Shown here piece after piece: positions 9,001-16,946 of a stretch of DNA of 64,000 bases; the stretch's first letter is position 1; every line of letters starts with the position of its first letter. The notes under the pieces were generated by a model. It was not told where the DNA came from and ran no database searches. It saw only the letters and a list, made by a program, of their open reading frames with translations. Source of the stretch: Pseudomonadota bacterium (GTDB lineage Bacteria > Pseudomonadota > Gammaproteobacteria > UBA9214); the NCBI GenBank assembly GCA_041395565.1, contig JAWLAI010000004.1, positions 186,001 to 250,000 of the forward strand, read 5' to 3'. The translations under genes and the position numbers were made by a program.

Positions 9001-9960
9001 ATGCGTAAATTTAGGACAGAGGAAGCGTTAAAAATATTCTCAGGTGGTAAGCCATATACTGCCTGGGCAGAGGGAGAAATACTTCCGGGCTATCGGAATC
9101 CTCTTCCTGGGAATGCCGGCCAAAGAGTTTATTCAGAGGTGTTTTCACCACGTATCATTCCGCGTTTCCGCCTTCCGAGAGACAGTCGCGTTTTTACAGT
9201 GGGCTCTTGTTTTGCTCGCAATGTAGAAAGAGCATTGATGTCTGCTGGGATCGAAGTTGTTAATTCACCGCAACGCATTAATGTTGAGCCATCGCATCTA
9301 AACAAATACAACGCATTTGCAATCTGGCAAGAGCTCGCGATGGCTATTGATGACAGCTATGACGAGTCGCTCTGCTTAGAGGTAAAGCCTGAGAAATGGA
9401 TCGACTATACGGGTAATGGATTTTATAAAACAAGGGATGCGCTTCTAGAGGCAAGGAATAAGATTCTAGCTGCGAATCTTCTTATTCGTGAGGCGGGTTT
9501 CTTCATACTAACATTGGGTCTTACAGAAGCATGGTATGACAAAGAAACGGGGAAGTATCTAAACATAACTCCGCTGGATGCGGCTCGTGCTACTCCAGAT
9601 CGATATGAGTGTCATGTCTTGGATTATAATGACAATCTTGATTTCTCACGTCGCTTAATTGAGTTGGTTCGACGTGAAAATGATCACGTACGGATTGTCA
9701 TTACCGTGAGTCCAGTTCCTCTTGTAGCTACATTCACAGGGCATGATATAGCTTTGCGTAATATGGTATCCAAAAGCACTTTGCGTGCTGTAGCGGATTC
9801 TTTAATCAATGAGTATGAATTCTGCGATTATTTTCCAAGCTATGAGATGGTTGTTCTCAGTAAACCAGAAGCTGCATGGATGCCTGATAGGAGACATGTT
9901 AGAGCTGAGTTGGTGAAAGAAATTACTGACTTATTCGTTAGAGAATATTTTATTCACTAA
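9001..9960 (+). CDS. GSCFA-domain family protein
   Basis: 319 residues. The diagnostic FTVGSCFARNVERAL is at residues 65-79 (GSCFA at 68-72), the motif that names the GSCFA family (PF08885), which is distantly related to SGNH hydrolases. Later conserved-looking blocks are FFILTLGLTEAWYD and VITVSPVPL, also typical. The frame extends 4 codons upstream to a TTG, but ATG at 9001 is the plausible start; no clear Shine-Dalgarno is visible. Codon choice is strongly A/T-ending, unlike every neighbour, suggesting acquisition by transfer. Its biochemical role is unknown. Confidence 0.85.
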   Translation: MRKFRTEEALKIFSGGKPYTAWAEGEILPGYRNPLPGNAGQRVYSEVFSPRIIPRFRLPRDSRVFTVGSCFARNVERALMSAGIEVVNSPQRINVEPSHLNKYNAFAIWQELAMAIDDSYDESLCLEVKPEKWIDYTGNGFYKTRDALLEARNKILAANLLIREAGFFILTLGLTEAWYDKETGKYLNITPLDAARATPDRYECHVLDYNDNLDFSRRLIELVRRENDHVRIVITVSPVPLVATFTGHDIALRNMVSKSTLRAVADSLINEYEFCDYFPSYEMVVLSKPEAAWMPDRRHVRAELVKEITDLFVREYFIH

Positions 9961-10414
9961 CAAGTACGGGAGTTGTTATTAGCTCAATTGCTAGTATTCA
10001 ATTTCACGTTAATTGCGTACATAAACTTACATATTAGAACGAAAGCCTTAAAAGCTTCGAGTATAAAAAAGCATTTTTGAGATGTTCTTTTGATGCGGAT
10101 TGGCAAATTGTAAATTTAGTATTCGTTGTGGCGCCATCGTGGAAAAGAACATACTTGGTGCCGATTTCCAACATTCAGCATATATACGAAATTTGTATTA
10201 TATTCGTCCGATGTTCGCAATAGCGTTCACATTAGATACACCAGCTCATAAAATGAGTACTACACAACAACAGTTGTGCCACCCTATACGGGTTGTCATA
10301 GGGATGGTGTGCTGACGGGGCGCTGAATAGGTTTGTTGATGCGGAGCCTGGAGGTATCAGTCGCGTCGGTTCGGTTACGGCTGCTACCGAGGCTCGCTAA
10401 GCCTTTGAATTTAA
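9961..10414. other. A+T-rich segment between GSCFA gene and tRNA-Glu
   Basis: No supported gene. A TTG-initiated 71-codon frame (10100-10315, plus strand) has no ribosome site or domain. Two compact hairpins lie next to each other: CACAAC/GTTGTG (10263-10278) and CCCTAT/ATAGGG (10282-10303). The A+T-rich composition ends at about 10310, roughly 100 bases from the tRNA 3' end. No integrase and no copy of the tRNA 3' end were seen inside it. Confidence 0.4.
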
Positions 10415-10489
10415 TGGCGCTCCCTAGGGGATTCGAACCCCTGTTACCGGCGTGAGAGGCCAGTGTCCTAACCACTAGACGAAGGGAGC
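10415..10489 (-). tRNA. tRNA-Glu (anticodon CTC)
   Basis: On the minus strand the sequence folds as a full cloverleaf. The acceptor arm GCTCCCT pairs with AGGGAGC, the T arm is AGGGG TTCGAAT CCCCT, and the anticodon loop CTCTCAC gives anticodon CTC. The gene encodes its own 3' CCA (10415-10417). It resembles gammaproteobacterial tRNA-Glu, with a CTC rather than the common TTC anticodon, and so reads GAG codons, apt for a G+C-rich genome. Confidence 0.95.
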
Positions 10490-10518
10490 ATATGGTCCAC
10501 GGGCTGGAAAGCAGTGGT

Positions 10519-10546
10519 ATTATACGCCGACACCTTCCATCCACAA
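10519..10546 (-). promoter_or_regulatory. Sigma-70-type promoter for tRNA-Glu
   Basis: On the minus strand a perfect TATAAT (10519-10524) is preceded, after a 16-base spacer, by TTGTGG (10541-10546). The tRNA 5' end lies 29 bases beyond the -10 box, so the primary transcript would carry a leader of about 20 bases. The promoter overlaps the longest possible pcnB frame, which favours a pcnB start downstream of it. Confidence 0.6.
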
Positions 10547-10575
10547 GCGACACCTACTCCACCCATGCAACAACA

Positions 10576-11904
10576 GTGAGCGACGCAGGTCCGAGCCCCA
10601 GCCACGGCGAACCCAACATCATTCCCCGGTCGGCGCATCCCGTATCCCGGGCCAGCATCAGCCAGAATGCGCTGAAGGTGTTGTACCGCCTGAAGGAATC
10701 CGGCTACCAGGCACACCTGGTCGGCGGCGGCGTGCGCGACCTGCTGCTGGGCCGGGAACCCAAGGACTTCGATGTCGCGACCGACGCCCATCCCGAGGAC
10801 GTGCGGCGCCTGTTCCGCAACTGTCGCCTGATCGGCCGCCGGTTCCGCCTGGCACACGTGGTGTACGGGCGTGAGATCATCGAGGTCGCCACCTTCCGCG
10901 CCATGCAGGACAGTGCCAATAACGGCGATGCACACCACGTCGACGACGAGGGCCGGATCGTGCGCGACAACGTCTACGGCACGATCGAGCAGGATGCGCT
11001 GCGCCGCGATTTCACCGTCAATGCCCTGTACTACAACATCGCGGACTTCTCGATCATCGACTATGCCGGCGGCATGGCCGACATCGAGGCCGGCGTGCTG
11101 CGGCTGCTGGGCGATCCCGAGGTGCGTTACCGCGAGGACCCGGTGCGCATGCTGCGAGCGGTGCGGTTCGCGACCAAGCTGGGCTTTCGCCTGCATCCCG
11201 AGACCGAGGCCCCGATCAAGACCCTGGCGTCCCTGCTGGACGATATCCCGCCGGCGCGCCTGTTCGAGGAGGTGCTGAAGCTGTTCCTCAACGGCTGCGC
11301 ACTGGCCAACTTCGAGATGCTGCGGCACTACTACCTGTTCGGCCGGTTGTTCCCGTTGACCGAGGAGGCGCTCGCGCACGAGGAAAACAGCTTCCCGATC
11401 ACCTTCATCGGCCGCGGCATGGAGAATACCGATGCGCGGATCGAGGGCGGGAAGCCGGTAACGCCGGCGTTCCTGTTCGCCGTCTTGCTGTGGGAGCCGG
11501 TGCGCGCCCGCGCGGCCGCGCTCGAGGCGCAGGGCCAGCATCCGGCGCAGGCCCTGCAGCATGCCGGTTCGCAGATCATCGAGGAGCAAGCCCGGGTGAT
11601 GGCCCTGCCGCGCCGTTTCACCCTGCCCATGCGCGAGATCTGGATGCTGCAGCTGCGGCTGCAGCAAAAAGGCGGACGCCGCAGCCAGCGGGTACTGGCG
11701 CACCCGCGCTTCCGCGCCGCGTACGACTTCCTGCTGCTGCGCGGCGATGCGGGCGAGGTCGCGCGCGAGGTGTGCGTGTGGTGGACCGAATTCCAGGAGC
11801 TCGAACCGGAGCAGCGTGCCACGGCCGAGACCGGCAAGCCAGCGCGCCGGCGCCGGCGCGGCGGCCGGTCACGTCGCAAGGCGGCCCGGGAACCGGCTTC
11901 GTGA
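10576..11904 (+). CDS. pcnB: Poly(A) polymerase I (polynucleotide adenylyltransferase)
   Basis: 442 residues from GTG 10576. The nucleotidyltransferase core is LVGGGVRDLLLGREPKDFDV, with the catalytic Asp pair in DFDV. It is followed by FRNCRLIGRRFRLAHVVYG and REDPVRMLRAVRFATKLGF, the RNA-binding region that marks PcnB rather than CCA transferase. The tail is highly basic (RRRRRGGRSRRKA), as in E. coli PcnB. It adds 3' poly(A) tails that promote RNA decay. The frame is open from ATG 10492, but that codon sits under the tRNA promoter and inside unconserved sequence. The stop overlaps the folK GTG by 4 bases. Confidence 0.92.
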   Translation: MSDAGPSPSHGEPNIIPRSAHPVSRASISQNALKVLYRLKESGYQAHLVGGGVRDLLLGREPKDFDVATDAHPEDVRRLFRNCRLIGRRFRLAHVVYGREIIEVATFRAMQDSANNGDAHHVDDEGRIVRDNVYGTIEQDALRRDFTVNALYYNIADFSIIDYAGGMADIEAGVLRLLGDPEVRYREDPVRMLRAVRFATKLGFRLHPETEAPIKTLASLLDDIPPARLFEEVLKLFLNGCALANFEMLRHYYLFGRLFPLTEEALAHEENSFPITFIGRGMENTDARIEGGKPVTPAFLFAVLLWEPVRARAAALEAQGQHPAQALQHAGSQIIEEQARVMALPRRFTLPMREIWMLQLRLQQKGGRRSQRVLAHPRFRAAYDFLLLRGDAGEVAREVCVWWTEFQELEPEQRATAETGKPARRRRRGGRSRRKAAREPAS

Positions 11905-12392
11905 CGGAGCGTGCCTATATAGGCATCGGCAGCAATCAGGATGATCCGGTCGCGCAGGTGCAGGCGGCGTTCAGCGCACTCGCCGAGCTTCCGGACACCG
12001 TGCTGGTCGCGAATTCCGCACTCTATGCCAGCCGGCCCATGGGGCCGCAGGATCAGCCCGACTTCGTCAATGCCGCGGCGGCGCTCGATACCGGGCTGGC
12101 GGCACCGGCACTGCTGGCGGCCATGCAGGTGATCGAGGCTCGACAGGGGCGCAGACGCGGCGCTGCCAGGTGGGGGCCACGCAGCCTGGATCTCGACCTG
12201 CTGTTGTACGGCAGCGCGGTGATCGACGTCCCCGGGCTGCGGGTGCCGCACCCGGGACTGCATGAACGCGACTTTGTTATCATTCCCCTGGCGGAGATCG
12301 CCGGCAACCTCAACATCCCGGGCAAGGGAAGGCTGCACATGTTGATCAGCAAGGTCGAGAACCATTCGCTCCGCAGACTGGCCGCCGGCTGA
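11901..12392 (+). CDS. folK: 2-amino-4-hydroxy-6-hydroxymethyldihydropteridine pyrophosphokinase
   Basis: 163 residues. The N-terminal AYIGIGSNQDDP, the central ARWGPRSLDLDLLLYG and the C-terminal VPHPGLHERDFVIIPLAEI are the HPPK signature blocks; the two Asp of LDLDLL bind the Mg-ATP. It performs the pyrophosphoryl transfer before dihydropteroate synthase in folate synthesis. Start is GTG within a GTGA overlap with pcnB, and its stop overlaps the next ATG (TGATG), so the three genes are translationally coupled. Confidence 0.93.
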   Translation: MTERAYIGIGSNQDDPVAQVQAAFSALAELPDTVLVANSALYASRPMGPQDQPDFVNAAAALDTGLAAPALLAAMQVIEARQGRRRGAARWGPRSLDLDLLLYGSAVIDVPGLRVPHPGLHERDFVIIPLAEIAGNLNIPGKGRLHMLISKVENHSLRRLAAG

Positions 12393-13042
12393 TGAGCGCC
12401 TGGCGTCCCGGTTATATCGTGGTGGAGGGGCCGATCGGCGTCGGCAAGACCAGTCTCGCGCGCCGTCTGGCCGAGAGTTTCGAGAGCGACCTCTTGCTCG
12501 AAGGCGCCGACGAAAACCCGTTCCTGGAACGCTTCTACCAGGATCCACGTGCGGGCGCGCTGCCGGCGCAGCTGTTCTTCCTGTTTCAGCGCGCACGCCA
12601 GATGCAGGCCATGCGCCAGGCCGACATGTTCCAGCCGGTGCGGGTCTCCGATTTCCTGATCGAGAAGGATCGCCTGTTCGCGGAGCTGACGCTGGACGCG
12701 GACGAACTCAGGCTCTACGAGCAGGTCTACGAACACGTCACCGTCGATGCGCCGGTGCCGGACCTGGTGATCTACCTGCAGGCGCCGGTCGACGTCCTGC
12801 TCAAGCGCATCGCGCGCCGCGGTATCCGCTACGAACGGCGGATCGACTCAGCCTATCTGCACCGGCTGTCCGAGGCATACGCCCGCATGTTCCTGCACTT
12901 CGATGCGGCGCCGCTGCTGATCGTTAACGCGGCGCATATCAACCTGGTCGACAGCGAGGCGGATTACCAGGCCCTGCTGGAACAGATCCAGCATGCACAG
13001 AAGGGCACGCAGTACTTCAATCCGCTGTCGGCGGCGATCTAG
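12392..13042 (+). CDS. Deoxynucleoside kinase (dGK/dCK-type)
   Basis: 216 residues. The P-loop GPIGVGKTS is at about 13-21. ENPFLERFYQDP and the DFLIEKDRLFAE block correspond to the substrate-binding helices of the deoxynucleoside kinase family, and RRGIRYERRID resembles the lid region. It probably phosphorylates deoxyribonucleosides for salvage, though the substrate cannot be read from sequence. A kinase of this kind between folK and panB is a recurring arrangement in several gammaproteobacteria. It is coupled to folK by a one-base stop/start overlap. Confidence 0.88.
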   Translation: MSAWRPGYIVVEGPIGVGKTSLARRLAESFESDLLLEGADENPFLERFYQDPRAGALPAQLFFLFQRARQMQAMRQADMFQPVRVSDFLIEKDRLFAELTLDADELRLYEQVYEHVTVDAPVPDLVIYLQAPVDVLLKRIARRGIRYERRIDSAYLHRLSEAYARMFLHFDAAPLLIVNAAHINLVDSEADYQALLEQIQHAQKGTQYFNPLSAAI

Positions 13043-13073
13043 CGCGCGGGCGCTGCCGTGAGGTGCTGTTGAG

Positions 13074-13883
13074 ATGACAAACGCCATGCCGACACCTGTC
13101 ACTCTGGGAAGCCTGCAGGACATGAAGGCGCGCGGCGAGAAGATCGCCAGCCTGACCTGCTACGACGCCGGCTTTGCCCGCTTGCTGGAGGCGGCCGGCG
13201 TGGAACTGTTCATCGTCGGCGACTCGCTGGGCATGGTGCTCATGGGCTATGACTCGACCGTGCCGGTCACCATGCAGGACATGGTCCAGCATGCCGCGAA
13301 CGTTGCCCGGGCCGGACGCAGCGCCTGGCGCGTGGTCGATCTGCCCAGCGGCAGTTATGCCGACCCGGACCGGGCGCTGGTCAACGCCCGGCGGCTGGTG
13401 GAAGAGGGCGGGGCGCACATGGTCAAGCTGGAAGGCGGCCGGGTGATGGCGGAGACCGTCGCGCACCTGGTGGCATCCGGGATCGCGGTGTGCGGGCACA
13501 TCGGCCTGCTGCCGCAATCGGTGGCGCAATTCGGCGGTTACCGGGTGCAGGGTCGCGACGCCGACTCGGCGCAAGCCCTGCACGCGGATGCGCGGGCATT
13601 GGAGGAAGCCGGTGCCGGGCTGCTCGTCATGGAATGTATGCCGGCCACGCTGGCGGCGGAGATCACGCGCGCCGTTGCCATCCCCACTATCGGCATCGGC
13701 GCGGGGCCGGACTGCGACGGGCAGGTGCTGGTGCTGTATGACATGCTCGGCATCAGCGCCGGCCGGCTGCCACGCTTCGTACATGATTTTCTGGCCGACG
13801 GCGGCAGCATCGCGGGGGCGGTGCGTGCCTTTGTCGCCGCCGTCAAGTCCGGTACCTACCCGGCGCCCGAGCACTGCTACTGA
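13074..13883 (+). CDS. panB: 3-methyl-2-oxobutanoate hydroxymethyltransferase
   Basis: 269 residues, standard length. Signature blocks are LTCYDAGFARLLEAAGVE, VGDSLGMVLMGYDSTVPVT and AHMVKLEGG; the catalytic glutamate lies in VMECMPA, and IPTIGIGAGPDCDGQVLV follows. It transfers a hydroxymethyl group from methylenetetrahydrofolate to ketoisovalerate, the first committed step to pantothenate. The preceding folK supplies the same cofactor pathway. It is 31 bp after the kinase and 8 bp before panC. Confidence 0.95.
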   Translation: MTNAMPTPVTLGSLQDMKARGEKIASLTCYDAGFARLLEAAGVELFIVGDSLGMVLMGYDSTVPVTMQDMVQHAANVARAGRSAWRVVDLPSGSYADPDRALVNARRLVEEGGAHMVKLEGGRVMAETVAHLVASGIAVCGHIGLLPQSVAQFGGYRVQGRDADSAQALHADARALEEAGAGLLVMECMPATLAAEITRAVAIPTIGIGAGPDCDGQVLVLYDMLGISAGRLPRFVHDFLADGGSIAGAVRAFVAAVKSGTYPAPEHCY

Positions 13884-13891
13884 AGCAGCGC

Positions 13892-14743
13892 ATGGAAACC
13901 GTCACTGCCATCGCACCCCTACGTGCGCTGACCGGTTCCTGGCGCGCAGCCGGCGAGCGCATCGCCTTCGTCCCGACCATGGGCAACCTGCATGCGGGTC
14001 ACCTGGCGCTGGTGGCGCGGGCCCGTGCCGGCGCCGACCGCGTCGTGGTGAGCGTGTTCGTCAATCCCATGCAGTTCGGTCCGCAGGAAGACCTGGCCAG
14101 CTATCCGGTGACCCTGGCTGCTGACGAGGCGGCCTTGCGGCAGGCCGGTGCGGACCTGTTGTTCCTGCCCGCTGTTGCGGATATCTACCCGGACGGGATC
14201 GAACGCAGCAGCCGCGTCGTGGTGCCGGGACTCAATGCGATCCTCGAGGGTGCCCACCGGCCGACGCATTTCGACGGGGTCAGTACGGTGGTGACAAAAC
14301 TGTTCAATCTGGTGCAGCCGGACAGTGCCGTGTTCGGGGAGAAGGACTACCAGCAGCTGCTGCTGATCCGGCGCATGGTCGCAGACCTGTGTCTGCCGAT
14401 CCGGATCGACAGCCTGCCGACGGTGCGCGAGCCGGATGGCCTGGCCATGAGTTCGCGCAACAGCTACCTCGATCGGGTCGAGCGCGGTCTCGCGCCGCAG
14501 CTCTACCAGACCCTGCTCGATGTGCAGAGCGTCGTCACGGCGGGGGAGCGGGATTTCGCCGGGCTGGAGCGGGCCGCTGCCGGGCAGCTGCGGGAGGCCG
14601 GTTTCTCCCCGGACTATGTCAGCATCCGCCGCGCCGCAGACCTGGCTGAACCCGGTCAGGCCGATCGCGTGCTCATCGTGCTGGCCGCGGCCGCACTCGG
14701 GCGGGCGCGGCTGATAGATAATCTAAGAATAACAATACAATGA
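13892..14743 (+). CDS. panC: Pantoate--beta-alanine ligase
   Basis: 283 residues. The HIGH-type ATP motif is in FVPTMGNLHAGHLALV; FVNPMQFGPQEDLASYP, FGEKDYQQLLLIRRMV and AMSSRNSYLD are the other family blocks. It joins pantoate to beta-alanine with ATP cleavage to AMP. It lies directly behind panB and before panD, so product flow (PanB, PanC) and beta-alanine supply (PanD) are linked in one locus. Confidence 0.95.
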   Translation: METVTAIAPLRALTGSWRAAGERIAFVPTMGNLHAGHLALVARARAGADRVVVSVFVNPMQFGPQEDLASYPVTLAADEAALRQAGADLLFLPAVADIYPDGIERSSRVVVPGLNAILEGAHRPTHFDGVSTVVTKLFNLVQPDSAVFGEKDYQQLLLIRRMVADLCLPIRIDSLPTVREPDGLAMSSRNSYLDRVERGLAPQLYQTLLDVQSVVTAGERDFAGLERAAAGQLREAGFSPDYVSIRRAADLAEPGQADRVLIVLAAAALGRARLIDNLRITIQ

Positions 14744-14777
14744 CTGGCATTTCTCAGGTTGAAACTATCTCCGATTG

Positions 14778-14806
14778 TTGCAGTCTCATGTTGCAGACAG
14801 CATAAT
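14778..14806 (+). promoter_or_regulatory. Possible panD promoter
   Basis: TTGCAG (14778-14783), a 17-base spacer and CATAAT (14801-14806) lie in the 103-bp gap between panC and panD, about 40 bases before the panD ATG. The -10 box is good and the -35 box weak. The gap and this match suggest that panD can be transcribed separately from panBC. Confidence 0.3.
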
Positions 14807-14846
14807 CACGCCCTCGCCGGCAGCCAGACAGGATGCAACGACGCCC

Positions 14847-15227
14847 ATGCAGATCACCTTGCTGAAATCCAAGCTCCACCACGCCAATGTCACCCATGCG
14901 GAACTCGAATACGAGGGTTCCTGCGCCATTGACGGTGCCCTGCTCGAGGCGGCCAATATCCAGGAATACGAACAGATCCAGATCTACAACCTGAACAACG
15001 GCGAACGCTTCACCACCTACGCCATCCGCGCCGAGGATCATTCCGGCATCATCTCCGTGAACGGGGCGGCGGCCCACAAGGCGAATCCGGGCGATCGCAT
15101 CATCATCTGCACCTACGCCATCCTGTCGCAGCAGGAAGCGGCGGTGTTCCGGCCGACGCTGGTTTACCTCGATGCAGACAACCGCATCAAGGGACGGCGC
15201 AACGCGATCCCTGTACAGGTGGCATGA
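14847..15227 (+). CDS. panD: Aspartate 1-decarboxylase proenzyme
   Basis: 126 residues. The self-processing site is YEGSCAID with Gly24-Ser25, exactly where E. coli PanD cleaves to form its pyruvoyl group. The conserved ERFTTYAI and ISVNGAAAHKANPGD blocks and the C-terminal AIPVQVA are all present. It makes beta-alanine for PanC. The frame is open 24 codons further upstream, but homology places the start at MQITLLKSKLHHA. Confidence 0.95.
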   Translation: MQITLLKSKLHHANVTHAELEYEGSCAIDGALLEAANIQEYEQIQIYNLNNGERFTTYAIRAEDHSGIISVNGAAAHKANPGDRIIICTYAILSQQEAAVFRPTLVYLDADNRIKGRRNAIPVQVA

Positions 15228-15249
15228 GCGGGGTAATGATAAACAAATG

Positions 15250-15290
15250 AAATGCTTGCGCCCGGTTTCTTATCGGGCGCTTTAGCATTT
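15250..15290 (+). terminator. Hairpin terminator of the pan gene cluster
   Basis: A two-part stem follows panD. The inner GCGCCCG (15258-15264) pairs with CGGGCGC (15274-15280), and the outer AAATGCT (15250-15256) pairs with AGCATTT (15284-15290). The 3' arm is T-rich rather than followed by a classical U-tract, so it is a likely but not textbook intrinsic terminator. Confidence 0.55.
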
Positions 15291-15340
15291 GGGTGCTGCC
15301 GTCTGCCTGCGCGGACGGGTGCTGCAAATTCACTGTCCGT

Positions 15341-15368
15341 GTCACCCTTTCCGCTGCCGGCACGTTAA
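15341..15368 (+). repeat. Upstream element, copy 1 (paired with 15722-15749)
   Basis: This 28-base element starting GTCACCCTTTCCGCTGCCGG and ending CGTTAA recurs before the next gene with 3 mismatches. It lies 34 bases before the start of the 101-residue exported protein, so it was copied together with the gene. It could hold a shared regulatory site; which one is unknown. Confidence 0.6.
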
Positions 15369-15402
15369 CACGTACCAGGTAACCACCACACAGGACACCG
15401 CC

Positions 15403-15708
15403 ATGAAGATACCATCCTCCCGTTCCCTGTTGGCTGCAGCACTCAGCATCGCCCTGGCCCTGCCCGGCGCGGCCTCGGCCGACCGCCGCGGCGGCGATCG
15501 TTACTATGACCACGGCGACCGGCACGGTTACCGTCACGGCTACCGTGAGCGGCACCACGACCGCCGCTACTATCCGGACCGGTATGTCACCCGCTACTAC
15601 CGGCATGATCATGATGACGACGATCTGCTGCTCGGCCTGGTGGTCGGCGGCATACTGGGCTACGCAGTCACGGCCCCGCGCTACAACGACTACTACTACG
15701 GCCGGTAA
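15403..15708 (+). CDS. Small exported His/Arg/Tyr/Asp-rich protein with glycine-zipper segment
   Basis: 101 residues. Signal peptide (SLLAAALSIALALPGAASA) cleaving before DRR. The mature N-half is very rich in Arg, His, Tyr and Asp, with repeated YRHGYRERHHD-like units and an acidic HDHDDDD patch. A short hydrophobic glycine-zipper segment LLLGLVVGGILGYA follows. Start chosen at ATG 15403 after CACAGGA. Such zippers occur in 17-kDa-antigen-type envelope proteins. The His/Asp content could bind metal, but this is inference. It is a tandem paralogue of the next gene. Confidence 0.75.
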   Translation: MKIPSSRSLLAAALSIALALPGAASADRRGGDRYYDHGDRHGYRHGYRERHHDRRYYPDRYVTRYYRHDHDDDDLLLGLVVGGILGYAVTAPRYNDYYYGR

Positions 15709-15721
15709 CGGCGGCGGCCGC

Positions 15722-15749
15722 GTCACCCTTGCCGCGGCCGGCGCGTTAA
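15722..15749 (+). repeat. Upstream element, copy 2 (paired with 15341-15368)
   Basis: GTCACCCTTGCCGCGGCCGG followed by a CGTTAA end, 25 of 28 bases identical to copy 1. It sits 33 bases before the second paralogue's ATG and 13 bases after the stop of the first. This defines the duplicated unit as 5' element plus gene. Confidence 0.6.
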
Positions 15750-15782
15750 TCCATACCGGACAAACTTGAAAAGGATACTGCC

Positions 15783-16277
15783 ATGAACATCAGTCCCCGT
15801 TCCCTGCTGGCTGCTGCGATCGCCCTTTCCCTGGCCGTCCCGGGGGCCGCTTCGGCTGACCGCCGTGGCGAGGGTTACCGTGACCGCGGTGATCGCCATG
15901 ACCACCGGTATCAGTACCGTGACCGGCACTATGATCGCCATGAAGACCGCCACATCACCCGTTACTACCATGACGACGATGATGGCGAAAAGCTGCTGCT
16001 CGGCCTGGTGGTCGGCGGTATCCTGGGTTATGCGATCAACAATGCCCAGCACGGCGCCGGTTACGACTATTCCTCCCGCTACTATCCGCAGGGCGTTGCC
16101 GGCGTGGCGGAAACCGATGGTTACGTCGACCAGGCTGCAGCCGCGAGCTGCCTGCAGGAGCGTGAGTATCAGACCACGGTCGTGGTCGGCGGCAGGAATG
16201 TGCCGGCCTATGGCACCGCCTGCCTGCAGCCGGACGGTTCCTGGAAGCGCGAGCCTGCCCGGATTGCAACCTATTGA
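15783..16277 (+). CDS. Exported glycine-zipper protein, longer paralogue
   Basis: 164 residues, ribosome site AAGGATA. The signal peptide (SLLAAAIALSLAVPGAASA), Arg/His/Asp/Tyr-rich region and LLLGLVVGGILGYAI segment match the preceding protein nearly block for block. It adds a C-terminal domain of about 75 residues with two cysteines (SCLQEREY and TACLQPDGSW). The DGSW ending resembles small envelope domains, but I cannot name a family. Clearly a tandem duplicate of the upstream gene that kept or gained a C-terminal domain. Confidence 0.78.
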   Translation: MNISPRSLLAAAIALSLAVPGAASADRRGEGYRDRGDRHDHRYQYRDRHYDRHEDRHITRYYHDDDDGEKLLLGLVVGGILGYAINNAQHGAGYDYSSRYYPQGVAGVAETDGYVDQAAAASCLQEREYQTTVVVGGRNVPAYGTACLQPDGSWKREPARIATY

Positions 16278-16388
16278 CCCGCGACGGGCGGTTCCCACGC
16301 CGGCACAGCCATCGATCCGTGCGCGCAGCGGTGCAGCGCCGCCGCGCGCGGCGGTGTCGGCGCACGATTGTAAATTGGGTTCGGCCTT

Positions 16389-16946
16389 GTGAAGCGCGCG
16401 GCGCTGTTGTGCGTGCTGTTCGCGCTGACCTTGCCGGCGGGCGCCGCCGATGCCGTACACGAGGTCGACCCGGTATCCGGGCTGGCGACCTGGCAGGTGG
16501 AGGATCAGGCATTCGCCATCGAGCTGATCCAGTTGCTGCCGGACTTCGTGCGGGCGGTATTCGCGGCCAAGGGGCTGCCGCGGGAAATCGTCGAAGACGT
16601 CGCCGGTTACTGTGTCTTCGGCACGATCGTGCGCAACCGCTCGGCGGCACCGCTCGGTTATAACGTGGCGGATTGGCGCTATGTGACGGCGGACGGCGTG
16701 GCCCATGCCGGCAAGACCAAATCGGAATGGGTGGGTGAATGGCGTGACCAGGGTATCGCGTTCCGCTGGACCTTGCTGCCCGAGGCGCAGACCTTCCAGG
16801 TCGGGGACTGGGGGCAGGGCTTCACCACCGTGAAGCTGCCGCCGGGCACCCGTTTCGATCTGCACTATGGCTGGACGCAGGACGGGGCGGCCGTCAATCG
16901 TGTTATAAGAGACATGCGGTGTGCGTCAGAACAAATTGATAAATAG
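16389..16946 (+). CDS. Exported protein of unknown function
   Basis: 185 residues from GTG. Signal peptide RAALLCVLFALTLPAGAADA. The mature part contains two Cys (VAGYCVFG and DMRCASE) and tryptophan-rich strands (VADWRYVTADG, KSEWVGEWRDQGIAFRWTLL), suggesting a beta-sandwich periplasmic protein. I do not recognise the family. Its last 26 bases overlap the start of a TlpA-like thioredoxin, so the two are probably cotranscribed and may be partners in cysteine oxidation or reduction in the periplasm. Confidence 0.72.
   Translation: MKRAALLCVLFALTLPAGAADAVHEVDPVSGLATWQVEDQAFAIELIQLLPDFVRAVFAAKGLPREIVEDVAGYCVFGTIVRNRSAAPLGYNVADWRYVTADGVAHAGKTKSEWVGEWRDQGIAFRWTLLPEAQTFQVGDWGQGFTTVKLPPGTRFDLHYGWTQDGAAVNRVIRDMRCASEQIDK

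Noticed and set aside
10100..10315. 71-codon TTG-initiated frame in the A+T-rich patch
   Set aside because: No ribosome site and no recognisable sequence; possibly a remnant but cannot be supported.
8629..10414. Genomic island with integrase
   Set aside because: Composition fits transfer, but no integrase, transposase or duplicated tRNA end is visible, so only the composition shift is reported.
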